From: Limibacter armeniacum | GTDB taxonomy: Bacteria > Bacteroidota > Bacteroidia > Cytophagales > Flammeovirgaceae | Length of the DNA: 64,000 nucleotides | Direction: 5' to 3' | Assembly (NCBI RefSeq): GCF_036880985.1 | Contig: NZ_JBAJNO010000008.1 | Location: 2,481,500 to 2,545,499, forward strand | Part shown: positions 27,777 to 36,281 of the stretch, one piece after another | How positions within the stretch are numbered: the first letter of the stretch is position 1 | Layout: every line of letters starts with the position of its first letter | Notes under the pieces: generated by a model | What the model saw: only the letters and a program-made list of their open reading frames with translations | Database searches by the model: none | Told to the model about the DNA's origin: nothing | Position numbers and translations under genes: made by a program

Positions 27777-27919
27777 AATGAAAATAGTTAGTTTTAATAA
27801 TTGTGCCTGTGAAGTCTTACGACAGAAAACCACCGGCAGACCGTAAAACAAGCACGAAGTAGTATAAGGTTACATAACAATATTCACAATTATTATTATT
27901 CTTCAAAGTGAATAGAAAT

Positions 27920-28097
27920 AAAAAAGACCTCGTACCGATACGGTACGAGGTCTTCACTTTTACAATTAAACCAAATAATTCTAGATCTTCAATCTGCTTT
28001 CGCTTTCATGAATATCTAATTATTATTTAATAGCCAACGCCCAAAAGTAGCTATTCTGTTTTATGATTCTTTGCATCTTCGATGAACGGTAAATCTT
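27920..28097 (-). ncRNA. Candidate small RNA (or long 3' UTR)
   Basis: On the minus strand a TACGTTTG -7 match (28104-28111) lies just before a ~178-base stretch with no plausible ORF. The stretch has an internal AATAGC/GCTATT hairpin and ends at a very strong terminator (27924-27954). The distance from the lipoprotein stop (28156) argues against a simple 3' end, but a long 3' UTR cannot be excluded. It matches no RNA family that I recognise. Confidence 0.35.
27924..27954 (-). terminator. Very strong hairpin terminator
   Basis: AAGACCTCGTACCG pairs perfectly with CGGTACGAGGTCTT (14 bp) with a 3-base loop. TTTTTTATTT follows on the minus strand. Confidence 0.92.
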
Positions 28098-28103
28098 TTC
28101 CGA

Positions 28104-28111
28104 CAAACGTA
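28104..28111 (-). promoter_or_regulatory. Candidate -7 element of the small RNA
   Basis: The minus strand reads TACGTTTG, an exact TAnnTTTG. There is no TTG at the usual -33 distance. Confidence 0.4.
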
Positions 28112-28155
28112 GATATTTATTCGTTACGAGTTGTTCACATATCATGTCACTGACT

Positions 28156-28974
28156 TTAATCAGTAGGCACATCCCGTTTCAAGGTGATTGTTTTACCCGT
28201 TTCCTTGAATTTTGTACCACCTTCCCCATCTCCATTTTCCAACTCAATTTCTTTCAAAACAAGCGTGTTTCCATCAAACTGGTATAGGTAGTTTTCCTCC
28301 TTGCTATCACCAATCATGGTCAACACATCACCATGGATTGCATCTCCAGACAAGAAGGATGTATTCAGGCTGAAATCAGTATAACCATCAAGTCCTTCAA
28401 TGCTTCCATCTTCCATTATAAATACAGCTGAATCCTGTTCTGATTTATACTTTCCTTGGAGCAAGTTCCTGATGATATAGTAATTGACCATGGAAAGGTC
28501 ATTCTTTCTCGAAGCACTTTTATATGCCTTAGGACTCATTACTTTCTTCAGGCTTGTTGTAAAGGTACCGTCAGAGATTTCCAAAATATAGTCAGGTCCA
28601 ACCGACTTCAGGTTAATGTGCATACCTAACTTTTTATCATTCAAGACCACATGTCCATTTTCGTCCCGGTAAACATAAAAGTTGGCATTAAAACCTTCAA
28701 AGTTCCCCCATCCCCCTCTTGCTTCAACCTTCTCTCCTTTTATATCAGCCGAATCAAACAAAATTTCAGAGACAGTGGCCAACTCATTCCTCAAGTTGTA
28801 AGGAGATTTGTTACTTGGAAGGTCTCTAACGAAATCCAAAGGAAGCCAACCACCATGAAGAATCTTATTCAACTGATAGTCATCACCAACTGCCCGGTGT
28901 TGTTGCTCAGACTCTCCACAACCCGTCATCAAAATGATTAAGCAAAGAAAAGTAGTTGTATATAGATCCCTCAT
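28156..28974 (-). CDS. Hypothetical lipoprotein (272 aa)
   Basis: I do not recognise this protein. A lipoprotein signal (LIILMTGC, Cys19) is followed by a mostly beta-strand sequence with several turns of the type GGWLPLDFV, EARGGWGNF and DGSIEGLDGY. These suggest a lipocalin- or DUF4488-like calycin fold (inference). It is probably anchored in the periplasm or outer membrane. It is a single gene. Confidence 0.75.
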   Translation of the reverse strand: MRDLYTTTFLCLIILMTGCGESEQQHRAVGDDYQLNKILHGGWLPLDFVRDLPSNKSPYNLRNELATVSEILFDSADIKGEKVEARGGWGNFEGFNANFYVYRDENGHVVLNDKKLGMHINLKSVGPDYILEISDGTFTTSLKKVMSPKAYKSASRKNDLSMVNYYIIRNLLQGKYKSEQDSAVFIMEDGSIEGLDGYTDFSLNTSFLSGDAIHGDVLTMIGDSKEENYLYQFDGNTLVLKEIELENGDGEGGTKFKETGKTITLKRDVPTD

Positions 28975-29039
28975 AATTCTTTTATCACAATCTGGAAAAT
29001 AAAACTGCTTATTTCAGCCATAGCGGACAACTAAATAAA

Positions 29040-29083
29040 TGGTCCTGCACAAGCTCCATTTTATGATAAGTTGAACAGGACCA
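29040..29083 (-). terminator. Terminator of the cupin gene
   Basis: TGGTCCTG (29040-29047) pairs with CAGGACCA (29076-29083), with further pairing inside the long loop. The minus strand continues TTTATTTA. Confidence 0.65.
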
Positions 29084-29100
29084 CCCTAATCTTGTCCCCG

Positions 29101-29376
29101 CTATGATTCATCTATGTGGTAGTATTTCTTGAAGTCTGAAGTAACTTCCCAATAACATTCCATTCCTTTCGGAAATACCACATAATCTCCTTTTTTGATT
29201 TTGACCGCTCCATGTTCCTCACTTGTTACAGTGGCTTCCCCCTCAATAACATAACAGGCCTCTGCATGCTCAAAGAAATGAGGAAACTTAGAAACCCCGT
29301 TAGACTTAGTCGGCCATTGGCTGATATTTTTAGCAGCCATTTCAACTTCACTCAATTGACGAACCTCTACATCCAT
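29101..29376 (-). CDS. Small cupin protein (DUF861/EutQ-like)
   Basis: The protein is 91 aa, a single cupin barrel. Conserved phrases are FEHAEACYVIEGEATVT and GDYVVFPKGMECYWEV, typical of the cupin_3/DUF861 group. No full set of three histidines is present, so metal binding is uncertain. The function is unknown. Confidence 0.8.
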   Translation of the reverse strand: MDVEVRQLSEVEMAAKNISQWPTKSNGVSKFPHFFEHAEACYVIEGEATVTSEEHGAVKIKKGDYVVFPKGMECYWEVTSDFKKYYHIDES

Positions 29377-29802
29377 AATTATAATAGATTTTATAGTACA
29401 AGAAAGTGATTAACTTATTCAGTAGTAGACTGTATGTCATACAAACATCTTTTAAAAATTACTTTAATACCATGTAAGAAGAAATGACTAAAATCTTTTT
29501 TCCTCTTTCAGGTACCACTGAAATACATAAAAATGAGCTTTCACCTTAAAACTTACATACCTGACATCTACCCCTGAAAGGCTTTACACCTTAACATTGT
29601 TATATAAAATATGATCTATGTACTTTCTAATAATCCATAAATACCATTTCAATCAATAGCCTTGAATACCCCACATTTATTAGAGGATTCAGATAGTGCC
29701 CCTTAGTTTACTATATAACAATCATTCAAAGCCTTCTGAAACCTTACATCCTGAAAAAAATGAGGACACTCAATGACATTAGCCTAAATTTATGCTTGAT
29801 AT
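29377..29802. other. Intergenic region without recognised features
   Basis: About 426 AT-rich bases separate divergent genes. I find no ORF with support, no RNA and no strong inverted repeat. Confidence 0.5.
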
Positions 29803-30819
29803 ATGCTCAGACACTACAATTCACTTATCTTCTTCATATTCATTGCTTCGACTAGCTGTAAAGAGCAGAAACAGTCCCATGCCAATGAACAGGAATTTGA
29901 GCCTATCAGTATTTCCTTTCAGAATGAAAGGGCAGAGTATGAACCCATTAAACCGATCCATTTCATTGACAGTGATCCCAATAAGGTGGCCTTGGGAAAA
30001 CTACTCTTTCATGATAATTCAATTACCAAAAATGGTAAGTCTTCCTGTGCTAGCTGTCATAACCTTAAAAAAGGCGGTGCAGATTATACTGCTATTTCAA
30101 AAGGTGTTGATACAACTGATGGTGTGCTTAATACCCCCTCCGTTTACAATGCAGTCTTCAACTTTAGGCAGTTTTGGGATGGGCAAGCATCCGACCTGAC
30201 AGAAGCTGTACATGACACGGTATCACTAACCAAAAATGCTGGAATTAGCTGGACCAAGGCAATCTGGGTAATCAATCATGATGGTCAATATACAGAGATG
30301 TTTCAGCACCTATATAATGGTGATATCTCAAAAAAGACCATTACAGATGCCATAGTCGGATATGAAAAGACACTCGTAACCCCTTCCCGATTTGACAGGT
30401 TCCTGCTTGGTGATGAAGAAGCCATTAGCAAGCAAGAGCGGAAAGGTTATCAGCTTTTCAAGGAATATGGATGTGGTTCCTGCCATCAGGGTGTTAATAT
30501 CGGTGGGAATATGTACCAGAAACTCGGTATTGTACGTGACTACTTCAAAGATCATGATACCATCAAAAAAGTGGATTGGGGACGGTTTAATATCACACAG
30601 AAACAGTCGGACAAATTCTCTTTTAAAGTCCCTTCTCTCAGAAATGTTTCCCTAACAGCTCCATACCTACACAACGGGGAAGTTCAAACACTCAAGCAAG
30701 CTATACAGGTGATGGCTGTCTATCAGATTGGGAGAAACATCCCTGACAATGAAATCAATGACATTGAGGCTTTCCTTCAATCATTAACTGGTGAAGAACT
30801 AGAGAAGCACAATCAATAA
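29803..30819 (+). CDS. Di-haem cytochrome c peroxidase (CCP/MauG family) lipoprotein
   Basis: The protein is 338 aa. A lipoprotein-like signal ends ASTSCKEQ. There are two haem c sites: CASCH in the first third and CGSCH in the second. The phrase SLRNVSLTAPYLHNG is the usual MauG/CCP signature. Periplasmic enzymes of this family reduce H2O2 with electrons from cytochrome c, or act as MauG-like oxidases. The SpoIIE-type phosphatase starts 6 bases after the stop, so they form a two-gene operon. Confidence 0.9.
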   Translation: MLRHYNSLIFFIFIASTSCKEQKQSHANEQEFEPISISFQNERAEYEPIKPIHFIDSDPNKVALGKLLFHDNSITKNGKSSCASCHNLKKGGADYTAISKGVDTTDGVLNTPSVYNAVFNFRQFWDGQASDLTEAVHDTVSLTKNAGISWTKAIWVINHDGQYTEMFQHLYNGDISKKTITDAIVGYEKTLVTPSRFDRFLLGDEEAISKQERKGYQLFKEYGCGSCHQGVNIGGNMYQKLGIVRDYFKDHDTIKKVDWGRFNITQKQSDKFSFKVPSLRNVSLTAPYLHNGEVQTLKQAIQVMAVYQIGRNIPDNEINDIEAFLQSLTGEELEKHNQ

Positions 30820-30825
30820 GGAACT

Positions 30826-32469
30826 ATGAACCTCAGAAACTGGCTAAATAACAGTCCTAATATTGCTCAGAAATACATCACCTATATCGGGATCTTTTTC
30901 ATGAGTGTATTGGCTTTTTCAGGTCTTTTTATCATGAAAGGCTTGGAAAACCATCAGGTATATGTAGAAATCAATCAGGAAATTGATCACTTGGCTGATG
31001 AAAACCGGAAGCTAACGCAAACCCTATTACACCTTAATAGCTTGATGTTTTTTGATTATGACCAACTCGTCAATAGTTTGGAAAGGCTCAAAAGCTCGTT
31101 CCAGATTCTTGACAAGGAAAAAGTATCCGAAGCTTTTCTGGATGACTGGCAAACTGAGGCTTTACTGAACAGCATTAACAAGAAGATTGAGCAAAAAATT
31201 GAGATGGCTGAGCACTTTAAGTCTAACCATGCGTTACATATCAATTCATTCAATTCCTTGCCCATAATACTCCTTGAAACGGAACACCAATTTGGGAAAT
31301 CTTACAACTTTGCTGACATCAAGCGAATTGTGTTGGAAAGCTACATTCATTACAGCAGCCAGCAACCGTTGCTTGCCAAAGAATACCTAAAAAGAGTCAC
31401 CATCGCACATAAAACGCTGAAAGCTCCACAAACTGAAAGAGAACAGCTCCGGTTACTGCTACAGCATTGTTACAATATGATCAGTTATAGGCTGAAAGAT
31501 CGGCAGATCATTAACCAGATCGAGCAATTGGATATCAATGGTGATATCAAAGCACTCTCTGAAAGAGTGAACAGTATTTTATGGAACAAGAACCGAAGGG
31601 ATGAGCAAATCATACTCACCTTGTTCTTATTCTCATTACTTGTGTCAATCACGATCTTGCTGCTTATATGGTTTACTAAGAAAAATGCCAACCTTATTTC
31701 AGGAAAACATGATCGCCTGATTCATAACCTTGATTATGCAAAAAAACTACAAAGTGCCATTTTTCCATCACATGATACTTTCAAACTACTTTTCAAGGAC
31801 CATGCGATTATCTATAAACCAAAAGACATTGTTTCGGGAGACTTCTATGCAATTGATCATGTGAATGGAAATACTATTGTAGTAAGTGCAGACTGTGCGA
31901 GTAATGGTGTTCCCGGAGCCTTGCTGTCAATTATTGGCAAAAACCTGATTGACAAGATCATTCACGACTACCATATTCTTCAGCCACATGAAATCCTATT
32001 TCACCTAGACTGTGAGATTCGTAAAATACTGAAGCTCGACATTGCCCCTGAGATGGATGGAATAGACATAGCCATCTGTGCCATCAATCAGGAAAGAAAT
32101 ACATTAACCTTTGCAGGAGCACATGCTTCTGCTTACTATGTTCAGGATGGAATTGTATCCGAGCTTAAAGGCAATCGTTATTCGATTGGCTGTACAGTCA
32201 AAAAGGATGGAGTGAAAAAGTTTAACTCGCAAACCATTTTGGTCCAAAAAGCTACATCGCTCTACCTCTGTTCCAATGGTCTCAAGGATCAGTATGGAGG
32301 AACAGAAAATAAACGCTATGGCAATCACAGACTTAAAGAAGTAATAGCCAAATGTTACAGAAAAGAGATGAAAGAACAGGCTATACTCTTTCAGCAGGAC
32401 TTCGAACAGTGGAAAGGACTCCATCAACAGGGAGATGATATAATGCTGTTGGGACTTAAAATTAGCTGA
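30826..32469 (+). CDS. Membrane-bound SpoIIE/PP2C-type Ser/Thr phosphatase
   Basis: The protein is 547 aa. TM1 is at ~18-37, followed by a helical periplasmic sensor (~40-258), TM2 at ~262-283, and a short coiled linker to a PPM/SpoIIE phosphatase domain (~310-547). The domain has SGDFYAID (metal Asp), SADCASNGVPGA, MDGIDIAI and the terminal GDDIMLLGL. The ADxTGHG loop usual in the family reads ADCASNG here. It probably dephosphorylates an anti-sigma antagonist or similar (family inference), but no partner gene is nearby. An AAGGA ribosome site precedes the ATG. Confidence 0.85.
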   Translation: MNLRNWLNNSPNIAQKYITYIGIFFMSVLAFSGLFIMKGLENHQVYVEINQEIDHLADENRKLTQTLLHLNSLMFFDYDQLVNSLERLKSSFQILDKEKVSEAFLDDWQTEALLNSINKKIEQKIEMAEHFKSNHALHINSFNSLPIILLETEHQFGKSYNFADIKRIVLESYIHYSSQQPLLAKEYLKRVTIAHKTLKAPQTEREQLRLLLQHCYNMISYRLKDRQIINQIEQLDINGDIKALSERVNSILWNKNRRDEQIILTLFLFSLLVSITILLLIWFTKKNANLISGKHDRLIHNLDYAKKLQSAIFPSHDTFKLLFKDHAIIYKPKDIVSGDFYAIDHVNGNTIVVSADCASNGVPGALLSIIGKNLIDKIIHDYHILQPHEILFHLDCEIRKILKLDIAPEMDGIDIAICAINQERNTLTFAGAHASAYYVQDGIVSELKGNRYSIGCTVKKDGVKKFNSQTILVQKATSLYLCSNGLKDQYGGTENKRYGNHRLKEVIAKCYRKEMKEQAILFQQDFEQWKGLHQQGDDIMLLGLKIS

Positions 32470-32575
32470 AAGGATCTTAGTTGGGCTTATGAAAGTATTC
32501 CATTATATTCATGCCACTTTTGAAAAGGCAGAAAGTCTTGCAAGTGCAGGAATTTGTAATCAAACAGCTAAAAAA

Positions 32576-34351
32576 ATGACTATCAACGAACGAGTAGCCA
32601 AGCTTAGAAATGCAATGGAAGACAAAGGCATTGCAGCGTACATCATTCCAAGCAATGACCCTCACCAAAGTGAATACCCTGCTTCCAGATGGGAAGGAAG
32701 AAAGTGGATTAGTGGATTCACTGGATCAGCAGGAACTGCTGTGGTAACCGAAAATCATGCAGGAGTTTGGACTGATGGACGTTATTTCCTGCAAGCAGCA
32801 CAAGAACTTAGCACTTCTGAGTTTGAGCTTCACAAGCAGGTTGTCGCTGGGGCTCCTGAACATATTGACTGGTTGATTGAAAACCTGTCCGAAGGTGAAG
32901 TGATTGGGGTAGATGGAACCCTAACATCACTAAGTGAGTATGAAAACCTGAAGAAAAAACTGAATGCCAAAGGAATTCAGGTTGAAGCTTCATTTGACCT
33001 ACTGGATGAGGTATGGGATAACAGACCTGAAGTTCCTACTAATCCATTGATTGTCTATAATGATGCGTTTGCTGGAGAAACCGCTGTTGAAAAGCTGACA
33101 CGAATCAGAAATGCATATCAGGCAAAAGGTGCAGAAGGATGCTTGATCACAACACTTGACGGCATTGCCTGGACATTGAACACCAGAGGTACAGATGTAG
33201 AATGCAATCCGGTTGCTGTTGCTTGGTTATTTGTAGACAATACAAAAGCAACTTTGTTTGTGCTTCCTGAAAAAGTAGATGCTGCAACACAAGACTACTT
33301 GACCAAAAATGGTATCGAGGTTGCAGATTATCACTCTCTTCCAGAGTATCTTCAAAAACTTACGATTAATAAGGTATTTGTAGACCCTGACAAGGTTGGG
33401 ATTTATTACATTGACCAATTACCAAAAAGCTGCAAACTGGTAAAGGATATGTCCCCTGAAATCAGAATGAAAGCTGTTAAAAACAGTGCAGAGTTGAAAA
33501 GTATTGACAATGCCATGGTAAAAGATGGTGTTGCCCTGACAAAATTCCATATGTGGTTGGAGACTGCTTTAGGTCAGCAAGCTCTAACTGAATATGAAAT
33601 TGTTCAGAAAATAAAAGAATTCCGTGCTCAACAGGATAATTATTTTGGTGAGAGCTTTGGAGCCATTGTAGGATTTAAAGGAAATGGTGCGATCATTCAT
33701 TACTCTCCAGCAGAAAACGGTAGTGCGACCATCGAGAATGAAGGTATGTTGCTGATTGACTGTGGTGGACAATATTTTGAAGGTACAACAGACATTACCC
33801 GAACCCTCTACCTTGGTAAGCCTAGTGATGAACAAAAGAAGCACTACACGTTGGTTCTGAAGGGTAATATTGCACTGCAAACTATCGAATTCCCTAAAGG
33901 AACAAATGGTATGCACCTAGATACATTGGCTCGTCAGTTCCTATGGCAAAACCGCTTGAACTACGGTCACGGAACAGGACACGGTGTCGGCATGTTCCTC
34001 AATGTACACGAAGGACCACTTAGCATTCGTCCTGTTACAGCCAACATTCCATTGGAGCCTGGTATGATATTCTCCAATGAGCCTGGTTTCTATGAAGCTG
34101 GTTCACACGGTATCCGTATTGAAAACCTGATTGTTGTTGCCGAACGTGAGAGTAACGATTATGGCGATTTTATGGGATTTGACGTTTTGACCTATTTCCC
34201 AATCAGCACGAAACTCATTGACAAATCATTGATGACAGAGGCTGAAACCAAATGGCTGAATGACTACCACCAGCTGGTATTCGACAAACTTTCTCCAAAA
34301 CTAAATGAGGAAGAGAAGACTTGGCTGAAGGAAAGGTGTCTAGCATTATAA
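32576..34351 (+). CDS. pepP: Xaa-Pro aminopeptidase P (M24B)
   Basis: I chose the ATG at 32576 (MTINERVAKL, 591 aa), the usual length of the Bacteroidota enzyme; the frame from 32489 adds 29 unconserved residues. There are two creatinase-like N-terminal domains, then the pita-bread domain with metal ligands in LLIDCGGQYFEGTTDITRT, HGTGHGVGMFLNVHEGP and FSNEPGFYEAG. It removes an N-terminal residue before proline, in the cytoplasm. The symbol is a best guess within the family. A strong terminator follows. Confidence 0.9.
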   Translation: MTINERVAKLRNAMEDKGIAAYIIPSNDPHQSEYPASRWEGRKWISGFTGSAGTAVVTENHAGVWTDGRYFLQAAQELSTSEFELHKQVVAGAPEHIDWLIENLSEGEVIGVDGTLTSLSEYENLKKKLNAKGIQVEASFDLLDEVWDNRPEVPTNPLIVYNDAFAGETAVEKLTRIRNAYQAKGAEGCLITTLDGIAWTLNTRGTDVECNPVAVAWLFVDNTKATLFVLPEKVDAATQDYLTKNGIEVADYHSLPEYLQKLTINKVFVDPDKVGIYYIDQLPKSCKLVKDMSPEIRMKAVKNSAELKSIDNAMVKDGVALTKFHMWLETALGQQALTEYEIVQKIKEFRAQQDNYFGESFGAIVGFKGNGAIIHYSPAENGSATIENEGMLLIDCGGQYFEGTTDITRTLYLGKPSDEQKKHYTLVLKGNIALQTIEFPKGTNGMHLDTLARQFLWQNRLNYGHGTGHGVGMFLNVHEGPLSIRPVTANIPLEPGMIFSNEPGFYEAGSHGIRIENLIVVAERESNDYGDFMGFDVLTYFPISTKLIDKSLMTEAETKWLNDYHQLVFDKLSPKLNEEEKTWLKERCLAL

Positions 34352-34387
34352 ATAAAAGAGGGTAGCTAAATGCTACCCTCTTTTATT
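34351..34387. terminator. Bidirectional terminator
   Basis: AATAAAAGAGGGTAGC (34351-34366) pairs with GCTACCCTCTTTTATT (34372-34387), 16 bp. It is shared by two convergent genes. Confidence 0.92.
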
Positions 34388-34388
34388 A

Positions 34389-36176
34389 TTATCTGCTTCT
34401 TAATGCAATACTAGCGCCATAAAATGGATAGATCTTTCCATCATTACCTGAAAGGTCAATATTTCTAGCAAAAATGTTCCCCTCAATTGAACCTTGTCCT
34501 TTTATAATATCATCAAGTCTATATCCTACTGACACATTTCGGATTTGGGAAACTGAATAGTTGTCAAACGCTTGCAAGTATTCATATGTACCTACATCAA
34601 TCGAAAACATGAATGATCCATTTGAAAGGGTACTTACCATTGATACCATTTTAGTAAATGGATTCTCTTTCTCATACAACACAGTTGTTCTTTGCAAACT
34701 GTAATCATCGTCATTGGAATGATTGTCTGGCTGTTGTAAACTTCCTCCATTTGAATAGTTTACATTAGCATTACACAACCAAGTACCACTCTTGTAAACA
34801 ACAGCTCCTAAACTAACTCCAATTGTTTTGTAATTCCATGGGGACTGATAAAGTGATGACGTCAAACCCTCACTATCATAGAACATATTGAATTTAGATT
34901 TTCTATAAATTCCTTTAAGTTGTATTAAGTCGTTCAGGAATTTTCCATTTAGTCCAAACTCAATATTTTTATTTTTAAAATGATCCCCCATACGTGCTAC
35001 CTGACTGTAGGTTAAATAAGGAAATAACTTGTAAACATCATTTCTCTTACTGATTAATCGATAAGTCGCCTGAGCTGAATATGAAAATGGCGTATCAAAA
35101 TTAGCCTCTTCAAAATTCCTGTTTTTTTCATATGCGCCTACCACTTTCAATAACATCCTTTTATTAATCAGTGTTTCCACTACCCCCAATGCATAAGGCT
35201 TATTATTTTTCTCATCTTCTTGATCAAGGTCAGCCTGAGTTTTGAAGCCTACAATTCCACTGGTTGAAATACTAAACTTTTCAAATTCAATCTGATTACC
35301 TATTTGCCATTCAAGTGATCTTTCATCTTGTCTAAGAAAACCTTCTACATGACGTGGTATAGTAAACTTTTCATATTTGTTATAATTATTACCAAAAGTC
35401 CTGATCGATGTCCAAAACTTTTCATTAGCTTGATATTTCAATTCAGCTTTCCAATATATCCCTTGTCCACTCTCCTTATCTTCAAGACCCAATGATTGAT
35501 CTGACCATACTCCTCCTAATTCTAATGTAAGATTTGATGGCAGCTTTTGGGCATAGTTTAAATTTACACGATCACGATGTCGTTTTTCATCCCAAATATT
35601 ATAATCTGAATTATTTCTATTATAGGATACTTGAAAAAGACTAGAATCAGATTTACTAAGCAAAGACAAATGATGGTTAAGGCTTTTCACATACCCTTTA
35701 TCAAGTACGGGTTCAATTATGTTACCACCTACAATATAATCTCCTAGATATTCAGAGGTCATTCTGACCCTATAACTGACTGTCACACCATTTTTAGCTT
35801 GAGCAGTTGTTGTGACTCTTATAATCACCTCTTCTCCAGTAATATTTTCATACATAGGAAATATATGGCTACCCGTTATAACCTGAATGCTTTCAATATC
35901 CTCAAATGGTACTTCATTAATCGTCATAGGAACATCATTAACCACTATAATGGATGGAATTGTAAACAAACCTGGCACTCTACCTTTAAGGAAAGAAAAG
36001 TCATAAATTGGCCCTAAAGCCTTTAACTCATCCCCTTCAATAACATATTGACTTACTGTCAATTCCTCAGTTTTTACATTATTGTATATTTCAATTTTGG
36101 AAGAGTCTAACTCCATTGTTTGAGCAAAAAACACAAGTGGAGTGAACAGTAAATAAATAAGTAAAAATATTCTCAT
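34389..36176 (-). CDS. Short SusC/TonB-dependent-receptor-like outer-membrane protein
   Basis: The protein is 595 aa with a signal peptide (ends VFFAQ). Residues ~35-125 look like a receptor plug: VIEGDELKALG, LKGRVPGL, then FEDIESIQVITGSHIFPMY and a VIIRVTT strand, as in the SusC plug (VLKGPAAALYG...GVIIITTK). The rest is alternating barrel-like strands. At ~470 residues after the plug it is far shorter than SusC (~1000 aa), and it lacks the N-terminal CarboxypepD_reg domain. No SusD partner is seen. Ligand unknown. The IS element lies 88 bases upstream of its start. Confidence 0.65.
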   Translation of the reverse strand: MRIFLLIYLLFTPLVFFAQTMELDSSKIEIYNNVKTEELTVSQYVIEGDELKALGPIYDFSFLKGRVPGLFTIPSIIVVNDVPMTINEVPFEDIESIQVITGSHIFPMYENITGEEVIIRVTTTAQAKNGVTVSYRVRMTSEYLGDYIVGGNIIEPVLDKGYVKSLNHHLSLLSKSDSSLFQVSYNRNNSDYNIWDEKRHRDRVNLNYAQKLPSNLTLELGGVWSDQSLGLEDKESGQGIYWKAELKYQANEKFWTSIRTFGNNYNKYEKFTIPRHVEGFLRQDERSLEWQIGNQIEFEKFSISTSGIVGFKTQADLDQEDEKNNKPYALGVVETLINKRMLLKVVGAYEKNRNFEEANFDTPFSYSAQATYRLISKRNDVYKLFPYLTYSQVARMGDHFKNKNIEFGLNGKFLNDLIQLKGIYRKSKFNMFYDSEGLTSSLYQSPWNYKTIGVSLGAVVYKSGTWLCNANVNYSNGGSLQQPDNHSNDDDYSLQRTTVLYEKENPFTKMVSMVSTLSNGSFMFSIDVGTYEYLQAFDNYSVSQIRNVSVGYRLDDIIKGQGSIEGNIFARNIDLSGNDGKIYPFYGASIALRSR

Positions 36177-36263
36177 CTCATATAAAAAATAAGGTTAATG
36201 AAAAAAGTATTCTGCAAAGATACTGTTTACCTTTTAAAGCCACTTAGATATTTTAAAAATAAA

Positions 36264-36281
36264 CATGAGTTTACCCGAATT
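36264..36281. repeat. Left terminal inverted repeat of the IS
   Basis: CATGAGTTTACCCGAATT, an exact 18-bp match to the complement of the right end. It overlaps the 3' end of the transposase gene. Confidence 0.9.

Larger units (their letters stand above)
27777..28155. other. Intergenic region with candidate RNA
   Basis: It contains the possible small RNA described at 27920-28097 on the minus strand, its hairpin end and a short AT-rich promoter region for the SRPBCC gene. No protein gene is evident. Confidence 0.5.

Noticed and set aside
32489-32575. N-terminal extension of the aminopeptidase
   Set aside because: It has no conserved features; the ATG at 32576 gives the usual length and N-terminus.
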